Origin: Streptomyces sp. NBC_00358
GTDB taxonomy: Bacteria; Actinomycetota; Actinomycetes; Streptomycetales; Streptomycetaceae
DNA: 64,000 nt
Reading direction: 5' to 3'
Assembly (NCBI RefSeq): GCF_036099295.1
Contig: NZ_CP107976.1
Location: 7,068,001 to 7,132,000, forward strand
Shown: piece after piece, positions 32,743 to 40,895 of the stretch
Layout of the letters: each line of letters starts with the position of its first letter
Numbering within the stretch: the first letter of the stretch is position 1
Made by a program: the position numbers and the translations under genes
Notes under the pieces: model-generated
Database searches by the model: none
What the model saw: the letters and a program-made list of their open reading frames with translations, nothing else
What the model was told of the DNA's origin: nothing

Positions 32743-33984
32743 TCAGGCCACGGCGGACGGCGTCGACGGGGCCGCCGCGGGTTCGGCGGGAGCCGGGATG
32801 GTGGCCGTGAGACCTTCGGTCACGGTGCCGGCCGGGGGCGGGGTGACGGCGGCGATGGCCTGCGTCACCACACCGGCGGGCTCCTCGGTGTCGTTCACGT
32901 TGTTGTGGTCGATCACCTCGCGGCGCGAGCGGCGCCAGATCGCGAAGCTGGAGCCGACCAGGAAGACGGCGACGAGCGCGGTGCCCCAGGCACCGAAACC
33001 GGTCACCCACTCGGCACCGGCGCCGACCAGGGCGGCGGCGGGCAGCGTGAGGACCCAGGCGACGACCATCCGCTTGGCGGTGGACCAGCGGACCACACCG
33101 CCCTTGCGGCCGAGGCCCGCGCCCATCACGGAGCCGGAGACCGAGTGCGTGGTGGAGAGGGAGAAGCCGATGTGCGAGGAGGCCAGGATGACCGTGGCCG
33201 CGCTGGTCTGGGCGGCGAAGCCCTGCTGCGGCTGGAGGTCGGTCAGGCCCTTGCCCATCGTGCGGATGATGCGCCAGCCGCCCAGGTAGGTGCCGAGCGC
33301 GATCGCGAGACCGGCGGAGAGGATGACCCAGACCGGCGGGTCGGCGTCGGGAGCGACGGCGCCACCGGCGACCAGGGCCAGGGTGATGATGCCCATCGTC
33401 TTCTGCGCGTCGTTGGTGCCGTGGGCCAGCGAGACGAGGCCCGCGGAGGCTATCTGGCCGGCGCGGTACCCCTTCTTGGTGGCCTTGGTGTCGGCGTCAC
33501 CGCTCAGCTTGTACGACAGCCGCGTGGCGACCATGGCGGCCACACCGGCGACGATCGGGGCCGCGACGGCGGGCAGAAGCACCTTGCCGACCAGGACGTC
33601 CCCGTGCACCGCGCCGGTACCGGCGGAGGCGATCGTGGCGCCGACCAGGCCGCCCATGAGGGCGTGCGAGGAGCTGGAGGGAAGTCCGACGAGCCACGTC
33701 ACCAGGTTCCAGAGGATCGCGCCGACGAGCGCGGCGAAGATCACCTCCGGCTTGATTCCGGATTCGTCGACGAGGCCTTTGGAGATCGTGTTGGCGACCT
33801 CCACCGAGAGGAAGGCGCCGACAAGGTTGAGGGTGGCGGACATGGCCACCGCGACCTTGGGCTTGAGGGCGCCCGTCGAGATGGTGGTGGCCATCGCGTT
33901 GGCGGTGTCGTGGAAACCGTTCGTGAAATCGAACACGAGAGCGGTGACGATCACGATTCCGAGGAGGAGCGTGATGTGTTCCAT
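32743..33984 (-). CDS. low-affinity inorganic phosphate transporter (Pit family)
   Basis: A 413-residue polytopic permease of the PiT family moving phosphate (as metal-phosphate) with protons. Both signature repeats are visible: FDFTNGFHDTANAMATTISTGAL at the N-terminus and GLVSLAHGTNDAQKTMGIITLAL in the second half. The pore motif appears twice too (LPSSSSHALMGGLVGA and SLSTTHSVSGSVMGAGLG). The C-terminal 60 residues are a soluble Pro/Ala-rich tail. It probably corresponds to pitH2 of S. coelicolor, which I recall is repressed by PhoP; a PHO box lies upstream here. Confidence 0.93.
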   Translation of the reverse strand: MEHITLLLGIVIVTALVFDFTNGFHDTANAMATTISTGALKPKVAVAMSATLNLVGAFLSVEVANTISKGLVDESGIKPEVIFAALVGAILWNLVTWLVGLPSSSSHALMGGLVGATIASAGTGAVHGDVLVGKVLLPAVAAPIVAGVAAMVATRLSYKLSGDADTKATKKGYRAGQIASAGLVSLAHGTNDAQKTMGIITLALVAGGAVAPDADPPVWVILSAGLAIALGTYLGGWRIIRTMGKGLTDLQPQQGFAAQTSAATVILASSHIGFSLSTTHSVSGSVMGAGLGRKGGVVRWSTAKRMVVAWVLTLPAAALVGAGAEWVTGFGAWGTALVAVFLVGSSFAIWRRSRREVIDHNNVNDTEEPAGVVTQAIAAVTPPPAGTVTEGLTATIPAPAEPAAAPSTPSAVA

Positions 33985-34021
33985 TTACCCAGGCTTCTGT
34001 TTGGACGTCAGTGGCAGGTGG

Positions 34022-34054
34022 ACCGTAGGCAACCTGGGTGAACGGAAGATGAAC
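34022..34054 (-). promoter_or_regulatory. PHO box (PhoP operator) upstream of the Pit gene
   Basis: On the minus strand two consecutive 11-base direct-repeat units, GTTCATCTTCC (34054-34044) and GTTCACCCAGG (34043-34033), match the Streptomyces PhoP half-site GTTCACC. A weaker third unit follows (34032-34022). The site is 38-70 bases before the Pit ATG. Confidence 0.75.
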
Positions 34055-34087
34055 TGGGTCGTACTTCGCGGTGTCCCGAAGAGCGAA

Positions 34088-34116
34088 TCGCCCCTCCGCT
34101 TGTGTCGGAGGGGCGA
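34088..34116. terminator. terminator after the GH25 gene
   Basis: A perfect 11-bp stem (TCGCCCCTCCG and complement) with loop CTTGTGT, lying 44 bases beyond the muramidase stop and before the Pit PHO box. Confidence 0.75.
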
Positions 34117-34160
34117 CCCCCCGGGTTCGAACGGATGCGGAATCTCGTGCTCCGCTTGGG

Positions 34161-34910
34161 TCAGCGCCCCAGGGCGAGTTGTTTGAGCCGGGCCGCGGAT
34201 CCGTTGAAGAGATTCTGGTCACCCGGCAGGCTGCCGCTGTTGCCGTACTGCCAGAAGGTCCACGCGGACCACCCCGCGGGCAGCGCTCCGGTGTCCGTCG
34301 CGCCGTAACGGGCCAGCCACAGCGTGTGATCCGCGGCAAATGTCCGGCTGGAGCCGGTGCAGGTGTTCCACCAATGCGTTGTGGTGTAAATCACAGGGCG
34401 CAGGCCCGTCTCGCGACGGGTCTCGTCGCTGAAGGCCCTGATCCAGTTCACCATCGCGGCCTTGTCCAGGCCGTAGCACGTGCGTTTGCCGTAGGGGTTG
34501 TACTCGATGTCCAGCGCGGGCGGCAGCGTCCAGCCGTCGGCGCGCCACGCCCCGCCGTTGTGTACGAAGTACGCGGCCTGCGCGGTGCCGGACGACTGGT
34601 CCGGTACCGCGAAGTGGTACGCGCCGTGCAGGATGCCCGCCTCGCGCGCGCCGTCGTACTGCCGGGCGAACCAGGGGTTGCGGTACGTGGTGGACTCGGT
34701 CGCCTTCACGTAGACGAAGCGGGCACCTTTCGCCCTCGCGTTCCGCCAGTCCACGTTCTTCTGGTGCGAGGAGATGTCGTGCCCTCTGGTGCTGCCCGCG
34801 GCCTCGGCCGGGAGCGTGGTCAGGGTGGCGCCCCCCAGGGTGAGCGCCGCCGCGAAGGCGGTCGCGGCGACCCGGGCGCGACGACGGGACGGCTGGTGGT
34901 CACGGGCCAT
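34161..34910 (-). CDS. secreted GH25 muramidase (lysozyme)
   Basis: A 249-residue secreted 1,4-beta-N-acetylmuramidase of glycoside hydrolase family 25. The signal peptide is basic then hydrophobic (RRRARVAATAFAAALTLGG) with likely cleavage at AEA-AG. The catalytic-domain start GHDISSHQKNVDW carries the first Asp, and ALDIEYNPYG the Asp-x-Glu pair with the catalytic Glu. WWNTCTG, WLARYGA and WTFWQYGN are typical. The ATG at 34910 has a GGGGGGAAAC ribosome site; an upstream GTG/ATG extension to 34943 has no support. It probably cleaves peptidoglycan during wall remodelling or competition. No binding domain is attached. Confidence 0.92.
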   Translation of the reverse strand: MARDHQPSRRRARVAATAFAAALTLGGATLTTLPAEAAGSTRGHDISSHQKNVDWRNARAKGARFVYVKATESTTYRNPWFARQYDGAREAGILHGAYHFAVPDQSSGTAQAAYFVHNGGAWRADGWTLPPALDIEYNPYGKRTCYGLDKAAMVNWIRAFSDETRRETGLRPVIYTTTHWWNTCTGSSRTFAADHTLWLARYGATDTGALPAGWSAWTFWQYGNSGSLPGDQNLFNGSAARLKQLALGR

Positions 34911-35155
34911 GTTTCCCCCCGGAAATGGCGACGTGTACGACAAATCCCCCAGAGGCTACGGGAAGGCCGGGACTCGTCCGTCGATCCCCGGCCATTCGCG
35001 ACCGGGAGGCGATAGATGCCCATATGCACCCTTACGGAGGCCCGGCTTCCGCCCTAGAGTGCGCCCGCCCGGGATGCGTCCACGGCCACGGCTGGCAGGA
35101 TCGCGGCATGGCTGAGCGGCACCGGTACACGGGGGACGGACGGGAGGACCCACGG

Positions 35156-35848
35156 ATGACGGACGAGGACGACGAGCGGGACGGGTCGGCCGCGCGGGAC
35201 GCACGGGAAGTCCTCGGCCGGGCCTGGGACGAGCTCGTCGCGACGGCCCGCAGGACGGTCGCCGACGGGCTCGTCGTCGGCACCTCGGGCAACGTCTCGG
35301 TCCGCGTCGGCGACACCGTCCTGGTCACGCCCACGGGCGTGCCCTACGACCGGCTGACGCACGACGACATCGTCGGCGTGGACCTCGACGGCCGGCAGGT
35401 GCTCGGCTCGCTGCTCCCGACCAGTGAACTGCCGATGCACCTCGCGGTGTACCGCGCGACCGGCGCACAGGCCGTCGTCCACACCCACGCCGCGCACGCG
35501 ACGGCCGTCTCGGTCCTCGTTCCCGAGCTCCCGCTGATCCACTACATGGCCGCGGCCCTCGGCGGCCCGGTCCGCGTCGCCCCCTACGCGGCCTACGGAA
35601 CGGCGGAGTTGGCCGAGAACACGCTCCGGGCCCTGGCGGGCCGCTCGGCCTGCCTCCTCCAGAACCACGGCACCATCGCCCACGGAGCCTCCCTGGAGCA
35701 GGCGTACGACCGCACGGCCCAGCTCGAATGGATGTGCCGCGTCTGGCTCCTGTCCTCCTCGGTCCCCGGCCTCGCGCCCGCCCTGCTCTCACCGGACCAG
35801 CTCCGTGAAGCGGGGGAGCGGCTGCGCGGGTACGGCCAGCGGCCGTAG
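35156..35848 (+). CDS. class II aldolase/adducin-family protein
   Basis: A 230-residue protein of the fuculose-phosphate/ribulose-phosphate class II aldolase fold. Zn-binding His are seen in VVHTHAAHATAVSV (HxH) and the later His in ACLLQNHGTIAHG. Substrate-loop LVVGTSGNVSVRVGD and TPTGVPYDRL are canonical, and the catalytic Glu fits in TSELPMHLAVYRATG. The ATG at 35156 has GGGAGGA eight bases upstream; a start at 35108 is possible. Such enzymes cleave or epimerise phosphorylated sugars, or dehydrate methylthioribulose-phosphate; I cannot choose. Confidence 0.85.
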   Translation: MTDEDDERDGSAARDAREVLGRAWDELVATARRTVADGLVVGTSGNVSVRVGDTVLVTPTGVPYDRLTHDDIVGVDLDGRQVLGSLLPTSELPMHLAVYRATGAQAVVHTHAAHATAVSVLVPELPLIHYMAAALGGPVRVAPYAAYGTAELAENTLRALAGRSACLLQNHGTIAHGASLEQAYDRTAQLEWMCRVWLLSSSVPGLAPALLSPDQLREAGERLRGYGQRP

Positions 35849-35952
35849 GGCCCGCCGGGTCGGCCCGCGCCCCCGGGTCCGCCGAGCGCCGGCCGTCACC
35901 CCTCGGGGCGCTCCCGCTGGCCGATGGCGCGGTACCCCGGGAAACTGGTCGG

Positions 35953-37080
35953 GTGCGCACCCTAAGAGCCACTGCAGCGGCCGTCACCGTAGCGCTGGCC
36001 GCGGGCGCGGCCTCCGTGGCGGCGGGCCGGTTCGCCAGCGACGCCGCGCTGAAGACCAGGCCCGGCAAACCCCTGCCCACCGAGCACCGGCTCACCGTGC
36101 ACGCCACGACGGCGGGCGGTGTCACCCTCACCCGGACCCTCGCCTCCCGGCGCCCGGGAACCTACGGCCTCGCGGGCGACGGCTCCCACGCGGTCGCCGG
36201 CCCGCTCCAGAACTCCGTCCCCCACACCGCCGACACCGTCGTACGCCGGCTGGAACGGGTCACCCACGGCTCCCTGGACCCCGGCGACAAGGTGTGGCTC
36301 ACCCCGAACCTGTACGTCGGCGACCCCGGATCCGCCCTCGGGCTCGAACACGCCGACGTCGACGTGCCCGGCGAACTCGGCGCCCTGCCGGCCTGGTTCG
36401 TGCCCGCCGTCCGCGACACCTGGATCATCACGGTGCACGGCCTGGGCACCACCCGGGAACACCCCATGAACGTGATGGAGTTCCTGAACGGCCGGCACTT
36501 CCCCGTGCTCGACCTCGCCTACCGGGGCGACCTCGGGGCACCCCGCCCCCCGGACGGCCTGAACCACCTCGGCGAGACCGAGTGGCGCGACCTGGACGCG
36601 GCCATCCGCTACGCCGTGCGGTACGGCGCCGAGCGGGTCGTCCTCTACGGCTGGTCCACCGGCGCCACCATGGCGCTCCGCGCGGCCGCCCACTCGGCGC
36701 TGCGGGAGCGGATCTCCGGGCTCGTCCTGGACTCGCCCGTCCTCGACTGGGAGACCACGCTGCGCGCCCTCGCCCGCGCCCGCCACACCCCGGGCTTCCT
36801 GCTGCCGCTCGCGGTGCGCGCCGCCCAGGGCCGCACCGGTGTAAGCGGCGACCGCATCGCGCACGCCGCGCTTCCGGGCGGGCTCAAGGTGCCTACGCTG
36901 CTGGTGCACGGCCCGGACGACACCATCGCCCCCTGGGGCCCCTCCCGCCGCCTCGCCGCGAGCCGCCCCGACCTGGTCACCCTGCACACCGTCCCGAACG
37001 CCCAGCACGGCGCGATGTGGAACGCCGACCCGGCGGGCTACGAGGAAGCCCTGCGCCGCTTCCTCACACCTCTGATGTAG
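35953..37080 (+). CDS. alpha/beta hydrolase, probably membrane-anchored or secreted
   Basis: A 375-residue serine hydrolase. An N-terminal hydrophobic segment (ATAAAVTVALAAGAASVAAG) suggests export or anchoring. The nucleophile elbow is VVLYGWSTGATMALRAA (GWSTG), the oxyanion region TWIITVHGLGTTRE, the acid Asp in LLVHGPDDTIAP and the His in PNAQHGAMWN. A unique 120-residue N-terminal part precedes the hydrolase fold. GTG start at 35953. Substrate is unknown; it stands alone. Confidence 0.85.
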   Translation: MRTLRATAAAVTVALAAGAASVAAGRFASDAALKTRPGKPLPTEHRLTVHATTAGGVTLTRTLASRRPGTYGLAGDGSHAVAGPLQNSVPHTADTVVRRLERVTHGSLDPGDKVWLTPNLYVGDPGSALGLEHADVDVPGELGALPAWFVPAVRDTWIITVHGLGTTREHPMNVMEFLNGRHFPVLDLAYRGDLGAPRPPDGLNHLGETEWRDLDAAIRYAVRYGAERVVLYGWSTGATMALRAAAHSALRERISGLVLDSPVLDWETTLRALARARHTPGFLLPLAVRAAQGRTGVSGDRIAHAALPGGLKVPTLLVHGPDDTIAPWGPSRRLAASRPDLVTLHTVPNAQHGAMWNADPAGYEEALRRFLTPLM

Positions 37081-37452
37081 GTCTGCCCGCCACTGACACC
37101 GACCTCCCCGGTCCAAGCCGCACCCGATGTGGACCACGCACACCGATCCCGCCCCGCGCGCCGGAGTGAAGCGGCCGCACGCCCGCGGGCACCGGCGTCG
37201 CCCGTCCCCGGAACGAGGCTCCGGCCGCCCCGCGCGCCCCCCGGCGCGGGCGGGCCGACGGGTGGGCCCAGGGCGTGCGCGAGGGGTCCCGGTCCGAGGT
37301 GACGGCGTACTTCCGGTTCGGTCCTGAACAACTCCGCGCGGCCTGCTTTCCCGCGTGTCGGACACCCCGGGAAGGCCGCGCGTCCACCGCCCCCGTGGCC
37401 TGCGACGGCATTCCGTTTGGGTTTTCGGACTGTCAACCGCAAGACTGCACCC
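37081..37452. other. gene-free interval
   Basis: No convincing gene, repeat or RNA is seen in these 372 bases. Just before the next gene, AAGACT (37441-37446) could be a -10 element for a leaderless transcript starting at the GTG at 37453. Confidence 0.5.
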
Positions 37453-38856
37453 GTGACGTCCCGTAACCCGCGCGACTCCAGGCTCCGACTCGTCAGCCCG
37501 CGGTCCCTCGCGGCCGCTCCCCGAGCGGTGACCCAGCGCCGCACGCGCCGCCCCGCACCGCGACCGCCGGAAGGCACACCGCCGCCCGCGGAACTCGCCC
37601 GCATGGCGCGCACCGGCCTGTCCGACGCGGCCCGCGTCGCGCGCTGGGCGGACGCCGCCCTGCGCCCGGGGCGCGACGGCGCGAACCCCGGCGGCAAGGG
37701 CGCCCTCTCCGACGCCACCGCGGAACGCGCCGCCGACGATCTCGGACTGACCCCGGTCCAGGTCCGCGGAGACTGGGACACCGCCCGCCTGTCCGGCCTC
37801 ATCGAGGTGCACGGCGACACCGCCCGCCCGGGATGGCGGCTGCGCGCCTGGAGCCGCGACGACAGCGCCGTGCTGCGCGGCTGGGTCGCCCTCTTCGACG
37901 CCTGGTCCCTCGCGTATCCCGAACCCGTGGACCGCGAGCCCGCGGCGGTGGCCGAGGTCGTCTCCGCGATGCCCCAGGTGCTCTCCTTCCTCCAGCTCTC
38001 CGCCGGGCCCGTCCCCGTGGACGACCTCCTCGACCTCCTCGGGCAGCGCGTCACGGAACTGCGCACCGAGCGCTGCGAGATCCCCTACGGCCCCCGTCCC
38101 GAGCCCGCCCCGGACCCCGCCGAGGTTCCGGACGCCCCCCTCGCCCCCCTCCTTGACTGGGCCCTGCACGCCCTCGCCTCCGTCGGCGCGCTGACCTACG
38201 GCGAAGGACAGGCCACCCTCACACCGCTCGGGAGCTGGGCGGTCTGGGTCAAGCTGGAGCAGATCTGCGTCGCCGCGCAGAGCCCCGCCGGGAACATCGA
38301 GCAGTCCGCCGAGGACATGCTCCGCGGCTGCGCCCAGCTCCGCCCCAACGCCGCCCGCGCCGAGTACCGCGCCTGGCTCGCCGCCCGCCCGGTCGGCGGC
38401 GCCGTCACCGAACTCATCGACGCCGCCCGCGGCGAGGACGCCCTCACCCGCGGCCTCGCGTTCGAGGCGCTGCGGGTGGTCGGTGCCCCCGCCGAGCCCG
38501 ATGTGCGCGCCGTGGTCGAGGAGACCCCGCTGCGCCCCTACGCCCTGCTGTGGCTCGCCGAGCACGACGGATACGACCCCGAGGACGCCCACGAGGTCCT
38601 CACCCGCGCCGAGTCCACCTGGCTGTGGGTCGACACCGCGGCCGCCGTCGCCGACCACGGCGAGGCCCCGCTCCTCGTCCGTCATCTGGAGTCCGCGGTG
38701 CAGCCCACCGTGCCCGCGCTGCTCGACGAGGTGCGGGCCGTCGGGCACCCCCGCACGGTGCAGGTACTGGTCGCGCTCGCCGCCGCCCACCCGGACCCGG
38801 CCCTCGCCAAGGCCGTACGCCGGGCCGCCTTCCAGGTGCACACCGGGGGGAGCTGA
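37453..38856 (+). CDS. conserved hypothetical protein, helical repeat-like
   Basis: A 467-residue cytosolic protein that I do not recognise. After a basic N-terminus (RNPRDSRLRLVSPRSL, TQRRTRRPAPRPP), the sequence is helix-rich. A winged-helix-like stretch (ATAERAADDLGLTPVQVRGDWDTARLSGLIEV) is followed by PVPVDDLLDLLGQRVTELR, and a C-terminal region resembling HEAT repeats (LLVRHLESAVQPTVPALLDEVRAVGHPRTVQVLVALAAAHPD). The GTG at 37453 is preferred over the TTG at 37417, because a -10-like AAGACT lies just before it and the residues upstream look unconserved. Coding statistics look genuine throughout. Confidence 0.75.
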   Translation: MTSRNPRDSRLRLVSPRSLAAAPRAVTQRRTRRPAPRPPEGTPPPAELARMARTGLSDAARVARWADAALRPGRDGANPGGKGALSDATAERAADDLGLTPVQVRGDWDTARLSGLIEVHGDTARPGWRLRAWSRDDSAVLRGWVALFDAWSLAYPEPVDREPAAVAEVVSAMPQVLSFLQLSAGPVPVDDLLDLLGQRVTELRTERCEIPYGPRPEPAPDPAEVPDAPLAPLLDWALHALASVGALTYGEGQATLTPLGSWAVWVKLEQICVAAQSPAGNIEQSAEDMLRGCAQLRPNAARAEYRAWLAARPVGGAVTELIDAARGEDALTRGLAFEALRVVGAPAEPDVRAVVEETPLRPYALLWLAEHDGYDPEDAHEVLTRAESTWLWVDTAAAVADHGEAPLLVRHLESAVQPTVPALLDEVRAVGHPRTVQVLVALAAAHPDPALAKAVRRAAFQVHTGGS

Positions 38857-38931
38857 CCGGGGAGCGGGCCGTTGGAGAGCGGGCCGGAGACAACAGGCCG
38901 GGGGGAGCCGATCCGGGGAGCGCGCCGGGAG

Positions 38932-38952
38932 CGGCGGCGCGGGGCGCCGCCG
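38932..38952. terminator. hairpin between converging genes
   Basis: CGGCGGCGC/GCGCCGCCG form a 9-bp stem with a GGG loop, between the plus-strand hypothetical gene and the end of the minus-strand VOC gene. Confidence 0.5.
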
Positions 38953-38959
38953 GCGGGTC

Positions 38960-39373
38960 CTAGGCCGTTATCTCGGGGGCGTACGTGCCGAAGCTCCAGA
39001 TGTTGCCCTCGATGTCGCGGGCCATGTAGTCCCGTGAGCCGTAGTCCTGGTCGGTCGGGGCCATCAGGATCTCCGCGCCGTGGTCCACGGCCCGCTGGTG
39101 GTGTGCGTCGACGTCGTCCACGACGATGTACACCCCGCACGGGCCCGCGCTCTTCATCGCCTCGTCGAAGCGGCCGCCGCGGCCCTTGGAGCCGAGCATC
39201 ACCGCGCCGTTGCCCTGCACCAGCTCGGCGTGCATCACCGAGCCGTCCTCACCCTCGTAGACGGACAGCTCGGTGAAACCGAAGGCCTCCGTGAGCTGCC
39301 TGATGGCCGCCTTCGCATCGGTGTACAACATCGAGGGGTAGATGCTCGGGCGCCCGCCGTTCATACCGGTCAT
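38960..39373 (-). CDS. VOC-family (glyoxalase/bleomycin-resistance fold) protein
   Basis: A 137-residue protein with the vicinal-oxygen-chelate fold of the PhnB/YcgJ kind. SIYPSMLYTDAKAAIRQLTEAFGF opens the first beta-alpha-beta unit, HAELVQGNGAVMLGS the metal-side strand, and GVYIVVDDVDAHHQRAVDHGAEILMAP with YMARDIEGNIWSFGTY the second half. The metal-ligand pattern is only partly retained. The ATG at 39373 has GGAG eight bases upstream; a GTG at 39382 is the alternative. Function unknown; drug binding or a small-molecule enzyme is possible. Confidence 0.82.
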   Translation of the reverse strand: MTGMNGGRPSIYPSMLYTDAKAAIRQLTEAFGFTELSVYEGEDGSVMHAELVQGNGAVMLGSKGRGGRFDEAMKSAGPCGVYIVVDDVDAHHQRAVDHGAEILMAPTDQDYGSRDYMARDIEGNIWSFGTYAPEITA

Positions 39374-39478
39374 GCCGATCACTCCGTCCCGTCACACTGC
39401 CGGAATCCGATCCGCTGCCCAGTCTGGCACCGGCCACTGACAACGCCCCGAGGCCCGGAACCCGCTCCGGCCTCCCGC

Positions 39479-40369
39479 TCACCGGAACGTGTTGCACTGC
39501 GCCATGTCGCCGCTGGTGAAGCCCTGGTAGAACCACTGCTGCCGCTGCCGTGCCGACCCGTGCGTCCAGGTCTCGGGGGTCACCCGGCCCTGGTACCTCG
39601 ACTGGATCCGGTCGTCGCCGACGGCCGCCGAGGCGTCCAGGCCGTCGCGGATGTCGGCGTCCGTCAGCGAGGTCAGCAGCGGCTTGCCCGTCGACGAGGA
39701 CGGTGTGGTGGTCGCGTGCCGCGCCCACACCCCCGCGTAGCAGTCGGCCTGGAGCTCCGTCCTCACCGAATTGCTGTTCGCGCCGGTCACACCGTCCTGC
39801 GACCTGGCCAGTGTGCCCATCAGGTTCTGCACGTGATGCCCGTACTCGTGCGCCACCACATACGCCTGCGCGAACGGTCCGCCGCCGGAGCCGAACTTCG
39901 TACGAAGATCGTCGAAGAAGCCGAGGTCCAGATAGACCTTGCGGTCGGCGGGACAGTAGAAGGGACCGACAGCGGACGTCGCGCTGCCGCAGGCGGTGTT
40001 GACCCGGCCGCTGAAGAAGACCGTGGGGGCGCGGGTGTAGGTGCCGCCCCTGCGCGCGAACTCCTGGGTCCAGTAGGCCTGGACGCTGTTGACCACCGCC
40101 ACGGTCCGGCAGTCCTCCTGGGCGTTCGCGTCCCGCCCCGTCCGGCAGGTCCGCTGGAGCTGGGCGAGGGACGAGGCGGTCGCTCCGGGCCGGTCGGCGT
40201 CCGAGGAGAGCCCGAGCTGGTCGGGACCCACCCCGAAGAGCAGTCCGACGACCAGGGCGATCAGACCGGCGAGCCCGCCGCCGACGGTCGCCCGGCCGCC
40301 GGGGATTCGACTGCCGCGCACATCCTGCACCTCGGAGGTGTCCAGGTCGGCGTCGTCGTCGAACTGCAT
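39479..40369 (-). CDS. neutral zinc metallopeptidase, YpfJ-like
   Basis: A 296-residue membrane-anchored zincin. An acidic N-terminus (QFDDDADLDTSEVQDVRGSR, typical of this family) precedes one transmembrane segment (GGLAGLIALVVGLLFGVG). The external domain carries the zinc motif in YVVAHEYGHHVQNLMG (HEYGH) and the downstream family Glu in RTELQADCYAGVWARHA. The APTVFFSGRVNTACGSATSAVGPFYCPADRKVYLDLGFF block is diagnostic. Substrate is unknown. Confidence 0.9.
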   Translation of the reverse strand: MQFDDDADLDTSEVQDVRGSRIPGGRATVGGGLAGLIALVVGLLFGVGPDQLGLSSDADRPGATASSLAQLQRTCRTGRDANAQEDCRTVAVVNSVQAYWTQEFARRGGTYTRAPTVFFSGRVNTACGSATSAVGPFYCPADRKVYLDLGFFDDLRTKFGSGGGPFAQAYVVAHEYGHHVQNLMGTLARSQDGVTGANSNSVRTELQADCYAGVWARHATTTPSSSTGKPLLTSLTDADIRDGLDASAAVGDDRIQSRYQGRVTPETWTHGSARQRQQWFYQGFTSGDMAQCNTFR

Positions 40370-40813
40370 GGGCGCCCCGCTTCCTGCCGTACGTCGCTCC
40401 GTGGCGTCATCCTCGTACGCTCCCGGACCCCCGGCTCCGGCCCGCGGTCCGAACGGGCGACGCCCGGGACCGGGCCGCCGCTCCGGGAGGCGCCCCCGGC
40501 CGCTCGTGTGCCTCCGCGCCGCCCTCCGGCAGCGGGACCGGCGAGAATCATCACAGTGGGAGCGGCGGGATCACCGCCGCGGACGACCGCGACCGGAGCA
40601 CCCCGGGCGGCATCCCTCGGGTGCCGAAGGGCTGCCGGAGGCCCACCGAAGAGGCGCCGAGCAGCCGTCGAGCAGCCCGCGGAGGGGCACCCGGGAGGCG
40701 TCGAGCAGGTACCGGGCAGGCACTGATCCGGCACCCGGCGGCGGGGCGAGTGTCACAGTGCCGGACGCCCGCACACCGGAAAAGCGGTTGCACCGCCCCG
40801 TTAGACTTGGCCC
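40370..40813. other. gene-free divergent interval
   Basis: About 440 bases lie between the metallopeptidase start and the leader ORF of the ABC-F gene. Apart from short repeats of TCGAGCAG and the -10-like element at its right end, I see no gene or RNA. Confidence 0.5.
40802..40807 (+). promoter_or_regulatory. -10 element of a leaderless transcript
   Basis: TAGACT ends 6 bases before the ATG of the MAILLAH ORF, the spacing expected if transcription starts at or next to that ATG. No good -35 is seen. Confidence 0.5.
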
Positions 40814-40837
40814 ATGGCCATTCTCCTCGCGCATTAG
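40814..40837 (+). CDS. 7-codon leader peptide MAILLAH
   Basis: ATG GCC ATT CTC CTC GCG CAT TAG lies 58 bases before the ABC-F start. A -10-like TAGACT ends six bases upstream of the ATG, so the ORF would be leaderless. Downstream, two overlapping inverted repeats could form alternative hairpins. This layout (short ORF, alternative stems, ribosome-acting ATPase) is what ribosome-mediated attenuation looks like. Translation and function are inferred. Confidence 0.5.
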   Translation: MAILLAH

Positions 40838-40870
40838 ACGGCGGGAACGTCCTCAGCCGTCCACCCCGCC
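40837..40870 (+). promoter_or_regulatory. mutually exclusive hairpins between leader ORF and ABC-F gene
   Basis: GACGGC (40837-40842) can pair with GCCGTC (40856-40861). The overlapping GGCGGG (40840-40845) can instead pair with CCCGCC (40865-40870). The first stem starts inside the leader stop codon, so a ribosome on the leader would block it. Confidence 0.45.
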
Positions 40871-40895
40871 AACAATCCTGCCCTGGAGTCTGTCC

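Noticed and set aside
34925..35155. Longer N-terminus for the class II aldolase
   Set aside because: The extension overlaps the muramidase promoter region and has no homology; a good ribosome site precedes the ATG at 35156.
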